A stretch of DNA of 64,000 bases from Nematopogon swammerdamellus. Taxonomy: Eukaryota > Arthropoda > Insecta > Lepidoptera > Adelidae. Of the stretch, positions 29,141 through 39,470 are shown piece after piece (within the stretch, counting starts at the first letter, position 1; the number at the start of each line of letters is the position of its first letter). A program made the translations under genes and the position numbers. The notes beneath the pieces are model-generated. The model searched no databases, was not told the DNA's origin, and saw nothing but the letters and a program-made list of their open reading frames with translations. The stretch is taken from contig OX336353.1 of the NCBI GenBank assembly GCA_946902875.1, forward strand, positions 20,411,151 through 20,475,150, written 5' to 3'.

Positions 29141-29999
29141 TAATGTTTTTTCGTACAAGAGTCGTGACTCGGAGCCTCAGATCGGAGAATATATGTGGCT
29201 AGATGTGCGATCACGCGAGCGCGCGACGACGCGACACGGCCAAATCTGGCCATAGGATAGATGATGTCGACAAAATAGCGCGCTCTCATTGGCTGTAGAT
29301 GTGATCGCTGAGTGGTTGCGAAGTGCTGTGTGTGCGCGCGCATGCTGTACTGTACATCAGTTGATTGGTAGGAATGTTTTGCGGCACACCATGTTCCCAT
29401 ACAGAACACTCTATGGCTCATCTACGATTAAAACTCTGATCTGTGTTCGAGCCCATTGTAAATTGTGGAATATTTTCCTTAAATGTTTAATTATTATTAA
29501 TTTATTTATTCGTGCATTAGTCGTTGGATACAATAGGTACGTGCACGGTATAAATATCGATGATGTCATACCATATATGTAGGACTATTGACGATAGTGC
29601 GTCGTTCGTACCATAACGGTAAGGAGTTTGTCCACGGCCGCCAGTTACTCGTTAACATAATTATTACTTGGCGTTAATTATTCATTTATACGTATAGTAA
29701 CACTTCCTGAAACCTACCAAACATTCGATGTTTGAATCTGGATTCGAAGCTATGTAGAAACAAATCGATACGACACAATGCGAAGTAGGCGATTTACAAT
29801 TCAATTTTCACTCTGCCTCAACGGTCCAACTATCACGCTATCGCCCATCAAGTTGACCACGCGCGGGTGTGCTTAATGTTTACGATCGCACGTCGATCCA
29901 TTGCACCACCGAACTACCGAATTTGACAACTTGATCCGTCCCGCACAGCCTGGATACGGAAAGTATCTGGTAATATAGAGCTCTGAAGCTGAACGCAGC
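29141..29999. other. No gene recognised
   Basis: GCGCGC-rich at 29208-29345; otherwise unique. The ORFs are short and overlap on both strands. Confidence 0.3.
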
Positions 30000-30540
30000 T
30001 ATTGACGCGCGAGTCTCCGCCGCGCCCCTCCGCCGCCGCCTCCGGCACGTGGTCGTGCGGTCGGGAGGCTCGTGAGTGTCGAGGAAGTGAGCAGGGGGGA
30101 AACGCGTCGCGTGCGTGCGATGCGAACGTATCGAAAGTGAGTCGCTATCGCTACACTAGTCGCGAGCAACGCGCGCCAGTTAGCGGGAGCGCGCGGGGCG
30201 ACAGCAGCAGCGTCACTGCTCAGTGGAGCGGCCGATGCGTGCGGTGTCGTTGACCCCGCCGCAGTATTGTTTTATAAGGAGCGCGTCGTCGTCGTCGGGA
30301 GCAGTGCTGACTGGCAAACTGGCAACACCAGATCTCTACCTGCCTGCCCGCGACCGCCGACTCCCTGCCGCATGCCATCCGTCGGGCGCGCGCGCGCGCG
30401 ACCTCGACACGCTCGAATAATCGCGCGCGGTAGGCCGCGGAGACACGGCACACCGCACAACCTTACGCGAGTGCGCTTGCTGCCGAAAACCGTCACCCAA
30501 ACGTATTCTCCCAGCAACCCCTTTGGGGTGCATTTAGGAA
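30000..30540. promoter_or_regulatory. CpG-rich block, possible first exon or promoter
   Basis: Strongly CpG-rich (GCGAGCAACGCGCGCC near 30160; GCGCGCGCGCGCG near 30388) in otherwise AT-leaning intron. Overlapping ORFs in all frames reflect composition. Function unproven. Confidence 0.35.
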
Positions 30541-30544
30541 AGAT

Positions 30545-30800
30545 TTTTTTCTTATTGCTTCCAAACTGGGTGGCTGTGCCCGAGGTCGAAGCCTCAGGCG
30601 CAGCCAATTTCACCCCCGAGGAGGTGCCAGTCCGGCTTGGAGGTGGACTAATGTCGCTGGGGAAAGGCTATTTACCTGCGATTTGAAGGTCCGTGGATTG
30701 TAGGAGTGGGGAAAGATATTCCCCGGAAGCCCGTTCCACGACTTTGCAGTGCGGCACAAGAACTATTTAGAGAATCGTGCAGTTCGAGGAACCACTTCTT
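30545..30800 (-). repeat. LINE family D 3' end, minus strand
   Basis: GCTTCCAAACTGGGTGGCTG, GTGCCAGTCCGGCTTGGAGG and CCGTGGATTGTAGGAGTGGG. The minus strand encodes the RFSKSFLCRTAKAWNGLP-type tail with changes. Confidence 0.78.
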
Positions 30801-31430
30801 GTGCCAGCAGAAAAGTAGTATAAAAGACTCAATTCTTGAATTCTATGTGTAGATGTCGCTAACGCCTGAAAATTATATCTTAACAAAATCTAAGTGAGGC
30901 TGGTTGGTTGACTTGGAGATAAAAACATGTTCCAAGAGTTTATCCGGACTCGAATAAAGGTTTACCCTTAGCTGGGAAAGCCTTTTATTTTTTTACTGGC
31001 GGCGCCGGCGGCGGAGCGGCGGGGCGCCGGCTGCGGGATGTGGGTCAGGCTCGGAGTCGGCGTCTAGGTCGGGGACGCGAGGCGTGTGAACCCGCCTTTA
31101 TATCCGGGATCTTCTTCAACCGTGCGATTGGAGCGGTGCGTTCGGAAGGTTTCAAGGAATTGTGGTCGTTTTCGGTTCCACTATTAATTGAAGTGCCATG
31201 CTTATATCCCTTAAAAAATGGGAAGAGATATCCTTTTAGGGATTTATACGTAACTAAATGATGTTTGAGAGGTGATTTGTTGTACATTTTTATGCCCGAA
31301 GATCATGTATATTTTATTATAAAAGCAGTGAACTTTTATTTATTGAATCCGAAGACTTTCCAAAGTGGAGAAATTCAACAAAATCACAATACACTAAAAC
31401 ATAAATTAAGAACAAATTAACGACTCTACC
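30801..31430. other. No gene recognised
   Basis: GC-rich GGCGGCGCCGGCGGCGG at about 30997-31030, then unique sequence. No exon identified. Confidence 0.3.
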
Positions 31431-31514
31431 ACCAAGTTCATCCGGTGTTATGGGCTGACATCACGGATATTGTAGGTGATGTAGCCAACCGTGTCAGTTT
31501 CCATAAAAAAAAAA
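31431..31514 (+). mobile_element. 5'-truncated SINE-A with 10-bp target duplication
   Basis: Only the last 84 bases of SINE-A are present (ACCAAGTTCATCCGGTGTTA to CCAT plus A-run). CGACTCTACC flanks it at 31421-31430 and 31515-31524, an exact target-site duplication. This is direct evidence of LINE-style retrotransposition with 5' truncation. Confidence 0.88.
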
Positions 31515-31524
31515 CGACTCTACC

Positions 31525-31890
31525 TCCGTGCGCATACGGGCTTATTTTCGCAACATCATGAACGTCAAGTGCCACCTATATGAGTTTGTATTATGCTTTG
31601 CGTCGTCTGGCGCGAGCGGCCGACGAAGCGCGGGGTCGCCGGTCGCGCGGAGCCGAAGCGCCCATTCACGTTTGACGCGACGCGCGCGCGTGTTTCCGCA
31701 CGCGCGTGCGGTGTGACTCGCCGCCTCCGCGCGCCGCCGCCCCCGCGCGCCGCCGCCCCGGCCTACAAGCGCACGTGCCTTATTTATTTCTTTGGAGGGT
31801 GACATTTGATTGTATGGCACACATTGTGTATAACAGTATGGCCTTTTCGCATAATTGACCATTCCAATGACCATGGACTGTAATCTCGAA
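31525..31890. other. CpG-rich stretch, no gene assigned
   Basis: Dense CGCGCG between 31610 and 31770. Antiparallel ORFs reflect composition. Confidence 0.3.
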
Positions 31891-32222
31891 TGGTATATTC
31901 AAAATTTTAATGTTTGCTTAGGATTCTGTCTGGTAAGCCAGATAGGTAGGATATTGCATCGACACAGAATTAAACTAAATCCAATAATAAACACTTGGTA
32001 ACGATTTTTTTAAAGCATTTATTTTTACTTTTAAAACCAGCGCAGCCGTATTCATCTGGTATCTTCAAGATTTTAATGTTTGCTTAGGGTTCTGTCTGGT
32101 AAGGCAGATAGGACATTGCATCGACACAGAATTAAACTAAATCCAATAATAAACACTTGGTAACGATTTTTTTTAAGCATTTATTTTTACTTTTAAAACC
32201 AGCACAGCCGTATTCATCTACA
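31891..32222. repeat. Two tandem copies of a 166-bp unit
   Basis: TGGTAT(A/C)TTCAA.ATTTTAATG starts each copy (31891 and 32057). Both contain GGCAGATAGG-like sequence, CATTGCATCGACACAG and CCAATAATAAACACTTGG. Small indels separate the copies. Confidence 0.9.
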
Positions 32223-32685
32223 TCACCTGGAACTAAACCTGCTCTTGAAGCTATCAGGTGCGAAAGATCGGGCGTCCTTGTCCGAATCTGGACGCGCGAC
32301 AGAGATGGATGTCGTCTCGGTGGGCGCCAGCGATACCTCGCAAAACGTTTGGCCACCGCGCGCGACTCGGTCTCGCTCGCGAGCCCGCCCGGCTTCCCCG
32401 GCGGCGGCGCGACGCGGAGCTCTGTAGAGCCCCGGGAGCGAAGTGGGTCACAGGCGGCGCGCCGGCGACGTAGGTCGGGAGCGCTCTCGCGTTTACGACC
32501 CTCTCCCTCGCTTATACGAGTGTTTTGGTAGTACGGTTTTACAGCCGCGGCCGAGGTTGCCGACCCGCGCGATGCGGACGAAGGTCTCCTGCTGCGGGGC
32601 GCTTCTGCGGCGGTAGTTGTAGTGCAAAACCAATTAAACTTACATTCCATATATGTAATATGTATATGAACCGTTTTTTTTTAAT
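32223..32685. other. CpG-rich block, no gene assigned
   Basis: A 172-codon minus ORF and a 124-codon plus ORF overlap over 32150-32650. Both are Arg/Ser/Pro-rich and have no known motif. Composition alone explains them. Confidence 0.3.
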
Positions 32686-32885
32686 GTTAAGCACGACATG
32701 TGGAGCCGAGCCACCGAGCGACGCCCATGGACATTCGGTCGCAAGGGGGGGCTGCGAATGCCATGTCGGCCCGACAGGTGCCCTTGAAGAACCCGAGACT
32801 ATACTTGGGGGGAAATATGTGGACAGGGAGAGCGTTCCAGAGTTTACCGGTTCTGTGGAGGAAGGATAAGCGTATAGTCACTGTT
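32686..32885 (-). repeat. LINE family F C-terminus, minus strand
   Basis: The minus frame reads LSFLHRTGKLWNALPVHIFP, PKYSLGFFKGTCRADMAFAA and continues into the 3' UTR, with a T-run at the left edge. The HRTGKLWNALP core is the usual LINE ORF2 tail. Confidence 0.75.
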
Positions 32886-32974
32886 TATAACGTGTTTTGT
32901 CTTCAGTTCCAGTCTTCAGACATAGTGTACGGGGAGTTACAGTTATCATCCCTTTATCACTAACGAAGAACGTT

Positions 32975-33125
32975 GTTCACACGCAGACAGAGGGTCCCGT
33001 AGCCATAGGTATGGAAGTAAAATTTTCCGTCATAAAAAACTCATTGGTGCATGTCGACCGGATTCGAACGTCCGACGCTGAGATCAAGAGTCTAAGTCGA
33101 CACCGCTCCGACCATCCGCCGCTAA
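32975..33125 (-). repeat. SINE-B-type tRNA-like head, minus strand
   Basis: On the minus strand GGATGGTCGGAGCGGTG is followed by GTTCGAATCCGGTCGAC and then GCACCAATGAGTTTTTTATG, paralleling the head-to-body junction at 4815-4905. The body is lost. Confidence 0.65.
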
Positions 33126-33473
33126 AGATTGGCCATCAAGAGTACTCAGCAAGCGCACACAGCACTCAGCTATTGCATGTCGACCTCTAGAGCCGATGAG
33201 AGCGCGCAAAGGGGTCGAAATCATCTGCCATAAGCGATAAATCTCCGTATAATGCAAAGACGCAGCAGATGCTCTATTACCCATCTAGCCATTATACGGA
33301 ACTCTCTCGGAACATCCATTTGTTGTTGACTTGACACCCAACTTCTGTGAACGCAGCGCTATTCGAAATCACCCTGTGTCATGCGGCGAAAATATTGAAC
33401 TGTCTTTAAGTAAGTTACTATATGTATTTATACCATCTATACACTATACTATATACTATACTATATATACTAT
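33126..33473. other. No gene; ACTATA repeats
   Basis: An ACTATACTATAT microsatellite at about 33440-33472 accounts for the only structure. Confidence 0.35.
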
Positions 33474-33665
33474 AAACCTGGGAATCTTCAAAAGGCGTGT
33501 TAATAAATTCGACTATAACCTTTTTTCCTATTCCTTCCGCCTTATAACCGGCATGGCGTCTCTCGGAGCGTGTTTTAGCGAGGAGTGGTGTTATTGGCTG
33601 TGTCTGTTCTTCCATTGGAGTTTTGGGCCATCCGTGCCGGCTGTTTGTAAAGACAAAATAAAGCG
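33474..33665 (+). repeat. LINE family E2 C-terminus
   Basis: The trace NLGIFKRRVNKFDYN is followed by CCGGCATGGCGTCTCTCGG and GGAGTGGTGTTATTGGCTG, matching 50944-51110. Confidence 0.7.
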
Positions 33666-33809
33666 AAACTACGAGCAAAGGCTAATTACGAGCGTTTTGA
33701 AATTTCTTGAATACAATCGCCCCGGCTTGTTGATGTCGGCGGAGAGAGGTTGCGTGCCGAGGCACCATCGTGTGAGTCGGCTAACTGCCGCGCCGCCCTA
33801 TGATATGCG

Positions 33810-34096
33810 GCTAGCTCCACGGAGGAGACTGTAGAGAGTAGTTTTTAAGCAAACTGGGTACATCGCCACCAACTGTGTGCGTATTTCATCGATGTGAACG
33901 TGCGTAACATTACATATTAAGTCGTGTCCGCGGATTGGTCGCGACCCAGCGCACGTAGAGTTAAATGGCGCGCATTCTGTGGACTTCGAAGTCTTACCTC
34001 CCCCCGCTATGGACTCCCCGCACTGTCGATATATGTTTAGCTAGAAATTATAGCTAGCAACAACTCCTCTGCACTGTCTCCTCCGTGGGCTAGCTC
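33810..34096. repeat. Inverted-repeat element with 30-base arms
   Basis: CTAGCTCCACGGAGGAGACTG near 33811 pairs with CTGTCTCCTCCGTGGGCTAG near 34074. The interior is unrelated. A MITE remnant without a definable target site. Confidence 0.55.
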
Positions 34097-34305
34097 AATC
34101 TATGTGCTCCTCCGATACTTACACTAGCTAGTTCATTTATCGATTTTAAAAGCTTTTCTATGTCAACTTCCACGTGAATGTGGCCAGTACTAGATATCAA
34201 TCATGCGATTGTTGCCGAGAATGCTCGAACTATCGCGCGATTGAATTTCTGAGGAAAGTATTTACTTCCCTCGCTGTGACTTAGTTATATTGATTTGAAC
34301 TTTTG

Positions 34306-34470
34306 TTAGCATAGGTAGCTCGGTGGTGCAATGCGTCGGCATTCCTTCCTCAATGTTAAGCACACCAGGCGCGGTCCGACTTTGAATGGATGACCGTCCG
34401 GCTGTTGAGGTTTGGCGTGGTTCGTATTCCACGTAAAGCTGTAGGTTTTTTCGCTTACCTTACTAGATTT
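34306..34470 (+). repeat. SINE-A head, truncated by a LINE tail
   Basis: Has GGTAGCTCGGTGGTGC (A-box), GGTTCGTATTCCACG (B-box) and CTGTAGG. The body stops at CTTACTAGA, where the T-run of the element at 34471 begins. Confidence 0.7.
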
Positions 34471-34570
34471 TTTTAAGACCACGCTGTGCCCAACAGTCAG
34501 TCGAATTAAGACAGACATCCAATAACACATCTCGCGAAACCACACTCAGTGAGGCGCCATGCCACTATAG
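34471..34570 (-). repeat. LINE family E2 3' end, minus strand
   Basis: T-run, then CTCGCGAAACCACACTCAGTG and AGGCGCCATGCC, the complement of the E/E2 3' UTR. Confidence 0.6.
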
Positions 34571-35036
34571 GCCTCCTTCAGTGCAGTTTATTTATTTAGA
34601 AATAAGTATTACGAAAATCATTCAACGCAGAGAAAGAACTCAGAAGAAAGAAGAAGAAAAGAACTCAGTAAAAATGTTTTTAGACGTCTTTGTTCGTCCA
34701 GTGGTGCCGTGACCAGGATACCAAATCGACTTAATGTTCTTTCGTCTAATACATGCACCGTTAGGCATCGTGTGCTCCGTGAGTGCGATGTCGTTGCAGA
34801 GCGGGGCGGCCCGCGTTAATATCCCGTCGTGAATAATATAGGTGTGCGAATGTGAACGTCGGCCGCGTCATTAGAGAGATGTGAATATTTTAACAAGTGC
34901 AGCGCCCGGAGAAGTCGCCGCCGCCGCCGGCGCTCGCCGCTACGCTTCCCATGGCACCCCTGCGAAATACCGGGATCCTCCATTTTGTTGTTGAGTTGTG
35001 ATTTGACAGAGCACCGGTTCAAAAAACATTAATTTT
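34571..35036. other. No gene recognised
   Basis: GCCGCCGCCGCCGGCGC at 34917-34933 in unique sequence. No exon identified. Confidence 0.3.
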
Positions 35037-35275
35037 GTTTTTTTTTTTTTTGTTTTATGGAAGCTGACACGGCTGGCTTCTTCATCTACTACATCCGTGT
35101 TGTCAGCCCATAACACCTTGGTGAACTACGTGCCGTGTCAGTGCTTCACTTCGGTCGTGCCGGCTACACTGAGCTGGACGGAAAACACGAACTATTTAAA
35201 TAGCCGTTTCAGCCGAACTTTCATTCAGTGCGGTGGTATCAACCCGGGCGGGTTCAACCCTACCACCTAGTAAAC
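35037..35275 (-). repeat. SINE-A, minus strand, no head
   Basis: T-run, then ATGGAAGCTGACACGGCTGG, CCGGCTACACTGAGCTGG and GTGCGGTGGTATCAACCCGG to CACCTAGTAA. Confidence 0.82.
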
Positions 35276-36238
35276 TTGATGTTTTGACGGGCGAATTTAA
35301 GCCCAACAATTTAACTCTTTATAGTGCAGTAACCAGACAGGTCCCTATATTCCGACGCCATAAATAGGTCTCATGAATTTTATGCGAGAAAGAAAAGAGC
35401 GATCTTGAAATTACACCATAAATCACTTCGACCCCCGAATATGCGGACCGGAAGCACTGTCGCCTACTAGGTGTGTCGCAATGTGGCTGGAGTGGGAGAT
35501 GCCCGGGTCGCGGCGGCGCTCCCAAATGTCGCACTCCACAGAGAATAGTCATATCCTATCGATTTGTTAAGATGTGCTCATTCCGCCCGCGCCCGCCGCC
35601 CGCTCACCCGCCGCACCCCCGCACGCCGGTGGGTGGCGGGGGTGGCTGGTCGGAGGGAGCGCGGCTCGCATCACCGCTCTTCGACCGCCGCCTTGTTTGC
35701 AACCCCGCGCCGGCCGCACCCCGCCCCCATCGCGCCGCGCGCCGCATTGCATGCACCACGCAGCTCGCTCAGCGGGGAGCGGGGTAGCGACGAGACGTGC
35801 GACCGTGCATTGCCGCACCAGAGTTAAATAGATGCGCCGCCGCCGTGTTCACACCTGCACACACTGCACGGCCTCTCTCGCGCTCGCACACACGCCGGCT
35901 GATTGATCTAGAACGGAACGAGCCTCAGACACGGGAGGGAACGAGAGCTCTAGCCCGACTTTGATGGAGATTCGCGGGCGTGTGGGCGGCGCGGGATGGT
36001 GCCCCCCCCCCCCCCCCCCCCCACCCCCCCACCCCCAAACGATGCATTTTGACCGCACTCGCGACAGTCGTAAGGTTCAAAGTTGTGCTGTCGTCGCATG
36101 GCATACCGTCCCTGACATTACGCTATGGCGGATTAACACCTAGCTAAAGGATATGCGGACCAAACGGCGTATTTCGTCGTAATTCTAAATCTAAACGTGT
36201 GGTCTCTGTTGCGGTGTTTAAGCTGTTCATTTTCAGAT
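35276..36238. other. CpG-rich block with C-run, no gene assigned
   Basis: 35570-35830 is CG-dense with overlapping ORFs on both strands. A C homopolymer of about 20 follows at 36002-36022, then CACCCCCCCACCCCC. Possibly regulatory; nothing decisive. Confidence 0.35.
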
Positions 36239-36527
36239 ATTTCTGTGCGGAACCTAATATGGCTGGCTGCATCATCTACTAATACCCGTGATGTCAACCA
36301 ATAACAACTTGGTGAACTAGGTGCCGTGACACTTCTTCCCTTTGGTCGTACCGACTGGCTAAACTTTACTCGAAGGAAAACACGAACGCAGCTTCTTCGA
36401 ACATTCTTTCATTCGATGCGGTGATAGGTGGGTTTAACCCTACCGCTTAAGAAGAAAAGAGGCCTACAGTTTTACGTGGAATCCTAACCACGACCAGCCT
36501 AAACGGTCGAGCGGTCACCCATCCAAT
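36239..36527 (-). repeat. SINE-A, diverged, minus strand
   Basis: CTAATATGGCTGGCTGCATC, GTGATGTCAACCAATAACA and GTTTTACGTGGAATCC, through CGGTCACCCATCCAA. Confidence 0.7.
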
Positions 36528-36672
36528 TTTGGAACGCTCTGCCTGTCGGTATATTTCCTCCCAAGTATAGTCCCCTTCAAGAGAGGCATACAAAGGCACC
36601 TGACATCTCGACGTGGCATTCGCAATCGCTGCAAACCGAATGTTCGTGGGCACCGTTAGCACTTTGTACGAA
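36528..36672 (+). repeat. LINE family F C-terminus, plus strand
   Basis: The trace FWNALPVGIFPPKYSPLQER is followed by ACGTGGCATTCGCAATCGC and a decayed 3' UTR. It directly abuts the SINE-A at its left. Confidence 0.7.
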
Positions 36673-37007
36673 TGTGTGGATCTGTTCCAAATATCGCCCT
36701 TCGTTCTTTTCCTTCCACAACCTGGAAGCCACCGTTCATGCACTTTCTGACCGCCAGCGAACATTCCTTCGTACAGTTTACTGAGTGTCGAGTGTCGAGG
36801 GAACGTACGAAGAGTCAGGAAGTCCTTAGGCTTGGTGTTGCAACTTCCACTTAGTGTGAGACACAGATTCCTCATAAGAAATCTGACACATAATGTTATA
36901 CCTAGCCCTGAGTGGAATTTGAATTAGCTGCCATTTATAGTCTTAACTATTTTAAGTTGTATAAAGAGAGAGATTTGTGCTAATGTGAACATTGTCGTTG
37001 TTTGCAG
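36673..37007. other. Intron sequence preceding the MTA1-like exon
   Basis: Ends in a T/C-containing acceptor region (GTCGTTGTTTGCAG). No other feature. Confidence 0.4.
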
Positions 37008-37121
37008 TGGCGCAGTCGGAGGACTCTCCGGTCGCAATGAAGCTGAAGAAGATGTGGCTGAAGACGCCGGTCGGCGAGGAGCAGGCCGCGTCGGCCGCGC
37101 TCGACCCCGCGATACCAGACA
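37008..37121 (+). CDS. MTA1-like: MTA1-like exon following the BAH start (partial gene)
   Basis: The exon is exactly 114 bases, bounded by TTGTTTGCAG and a GTGAGT donor. It encodes AQSEDSPVAMKLKKMWLKTP, then VGEEQAASAALDPAIPD, with a split codon at each end. Incoming phase 1 matches the outgoing phase of the exon at 13051-13212, and joining the two creates a Met at the junction. This fits the insertion-bearing stretch inside the BAH region that insect MTA proteins carry between LADKH and the following HRELFLSRQ-type segment; that family comparison is from memory and is the weaker part of the call. High GC and strong codon bias relative to the flanks support coding function. The next exon (ELM2-proximal) was not found in the remaining 27 kb. 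Being a multiple of three, the exon could be skipped without changing frame. Confidence 0.75.
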
Positions 37122-37169
37122 GTGAGTACATACGCCATACATAACATCACTTACCAAGTGTAGCTGAAG

Positions 37170-37380
37170 GGCACACGCCTCCGGTATGGCACCTTTTCGG
37201 AGGTGATATTGCCCTGTCGGACGGAGCGTGTGCTATGGTCCCCCCTGATTTCTCTTTGAATTACTGGCTATGCCGGACTAGAGGAAAATACAACAGAGAC
37301 TGCTATACGGTGGCCTTTCGTCCAGTACGGGGGTATCAACTCAAACCAACCGAGTCGACTACAACTTGAGCCTACTTAAA
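37170..37380. repeat. Rearranged SINE-B beside the MTA1-like exon
   Basis: The 37176-37232 part (CCTCCGGTATGGCACC..GGAGGTGATATTG) is plus-oriented SINE-B tail. The 37256-37377 part (CTGGCTATGCCGGACTAGAGG to ACAACTTGAGCCTA) is the complement of the SINE-B middle. The two halves are therefore inverted relative to each other. It starts about 50 bases from the splice donor. Confidence 0.65.
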
Positions 37381-37635
37381 GTTCGGCCGCTGAGAGAATG
37401 AGTTCCTGAAGTCTCTCAGTTGGCCACAGTGATGCAAGTCTGGATTGTCTAAAAAGTAACACAAGCTTGTCAAAATAGTACGAAACCGTATAAACAATGG
37501 AAAATGTTCATAATTATCTTATTAGTTCGATCGAACTTGCAGTTGCAGGAGTGAGTAATAAAAACTTGTAAAATGAATGAGTGATGAAATGACCAACTGA
37601 CTGACGTCAGGAACGCATTCTCTCAGCGGCCGAAC
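37381..37635. mobile_element. MITE with 29-bp terminal inverted repeats
   Basis: The left end GTTCGGCCGCTGAGAGAATG continues AGTTCCTGA. The right end is its complement (TCAGGAACGCATTCTCTCAG, CGGCCGAAC) with one mismatch. The interior is unique. No target duplication could be fixed. Confidence 0.75.
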
Positions 37636-38545
37636 GATACTAAGGAGGAGCAAGGGAATTCGAATGATTTTATTATTTCTAATAAGAACTCAATAATATG
37701 GTGGTCGTACGGACGTCTCTTCAGCCTGAATACAGTGGAGTGGCTATATAGATAAAATTTCTAATATGACATGCGTTGCCACGCCAGTGCGTGAGTTACG
37801 AGGGATGCATGACTTTATAGTCCACCAACACCCACCAGTCAACTCCACGTGGGCTGGTTCGCTCGCGACCACTCCGCGGACACGACTGATGCAATGTCAT
37901 TATGTCACGTTCACATCGATGTCATTATGCACCCAGTTTATGGTGATGTACCCAGTTTGTAAACCTCCTCCGCGGTACTTAGCAACCAACACGTTCGCGT
38001 CCGACCACGACGACAGATCCCGAAGGACTGAGAGAGCGGAGTCGATTTGCTCTCGATCATTGTTCTAATTTCTTTCTAATCAAATACTACTCGACATGGT
38101 GGTCGTACGGGTGATGTCGTCGGGCCGAATGACGAGATTCACACGATTACGGAATGAGTGACCTTGCGAGATTTTGAAGAATCTTTTTTTTTTAAGTCTT
38201 TGTGACCACATCGGTTGTAGATTGTTTTGTGAAATCGGGTAAATTTTGAACGATTTTAACCCCAATGCGCGATCTCATAGTTCACCCTTTCAAGTAGGTA
38301 TATTGGGGACCTGGCGCGTCTCTATGTGACTAGTCGGCGTCGTCGTCGCCCGCCGCGTCGCCACCGCCGCCACGCGATCCGATACAGAGATAACCGGCTC
38401 GAGGAAGTAATCGACACCGCAGTCTCATTGTTTCCTTCTCCTGCGTCCGCCCACCACTCGACTCCACCTCTTCCATAGGCGAACCTGCACGAACCGCGAC
38501 ATGGCCGATGGATGGTATTCGATAGACTTAGAATTGGAACGAACG
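37636..38545. other. No gene recognised
   Basis: Two related short segments around ATGGTGGTCGTACGG (37699 and 38096) hint at an old duplication. The ORF 37766-38068 has no motif. Confidence 0.3.
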
Positions 38546-38790
38546 ATTTTTTTGTTTTTATTATCAATATCAATACTAATAATAAATCTGTAGGGGATTG
38601 TCATGGAGTAAGTTACTTTGTTTTATGAGATACTGCGCTTGTAGAATCTATGTATGATACTAAAAGTAAATTGAAAATTTTGAGAAATATTTTCTGATGT
38701 ATTACATCATAACTCTTAAACCGATCATCCGAGTACAAGCACGTTTAACTATACGTGACACAGGTAGGCTAAATAAAATTCAGTTCCGGT
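38546..38790 (+). repeat. Family H repeat, uninterrupted copy
   Basis: AATAATAAATCTGTAGGGGA, GAGATACTGCGCTTGTAGAA, ATAACTCTTAAACCGATCATCC and ATTCAGTTCCGGTTA. It serves as the reference for the split copy at 19031. Confidence 0.7.
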
Positions 38791-38824
38791 TACGCTAAGA
38801 GGTGAAACAACTTATTGAACAACA

Positions 38825-38880
38825 TCGCGTAAGAGATGCCGACGCCCAGACCACTCGGCCATCCTCCGCTTTGCCGAAAT
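38825..38880 (-). repeat. SINE-B-type head scrap, minus strand
   Basis: GATGCCGACGCCCAGACCAC, then TCGGCCATCC, is the complement of a GGCCGAGTGGTCTGGGCGTC-type head. Confidence 0.5.
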
Positions 38881-39104
38881 GCTCGTCGAAATATGAAAAT
38901 GTCAACTTTAGGCTGTGGCAATAACGTGGAAAATCAATTGACAGTGGACAATATTAAATACCGAACATCTGGGACGGTAGTCCTCAGTCAGTACACGTCC
39001 TTGGGACGCGGCACGATACAGCGCCGTGCCACCCGTCTTGTTGCTTTTGTTGGTGATCCGAAACTTACAGATGGTCTGACGATTTGTACGTTCTCTTAGT
39101 TATC

Positions 39105-39470
39105 ACGGGCGCTGTTCTGAGGAACTAGTATCTCTTATTCCCTGCCCCGGTCCTAACTCCGCACTCGACGCAGAAAGGCCCCACCATTTTGTTGTTGTCA
39201 TTGGGCTTTTGAGAACCCATCACTTTCAAAATAGTTTATTTTTTAACTATCGCGCCGCTAGAGTATGGAACTATCTTCCGGCGATTGTGTTTTCAGAACC
39301 TTTAACCTGTGTGTCTTCAAACGTCGTAACAACAGACTAGACAGTCTAGCTAGGCACTTCACTGAGCGAAGTTTCGCGAGGAGAGGTGATTTTGGCTCCG
39401 TCAATTGTACCACTGGTCTGCCGGCACAGCCGCCCATATTGGTTTTTAATGTAATCTGTAACGGAAGATT
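39105..39470 (+). repeat. LINE family E C-terminus, plus strand
   Basis: The frame gives FRTFNLCVFKRRNNRLDSLA, then RHFTERSFARRGDFGSVNC and GLPAQPPILV. The upstream block GCTGTTCTGAGGAACTAG is shared with 25541. Confidence 0.72.

Noticed and set aside
32132..32650. 172-codon minus ORF overlapping a 124-codon plus ORF
   Set aside because: Both strands open in a CpG-rich block; composition explains it and neither peptide has a recognisable domain.
33331..33834. 167-codon plus ORF
   Set aside because: Only NLGIFKRRVNKFDYN is meaningful, and it is a LINE C-terminus; the rest is flank and microsatellite.
37170..37380. LINE-style twin-priming inversion of SINE-B
   Set aside because: The order (tail first, then inverted middle) is opposite to that expected from twin priming; called a rearrangement instead.
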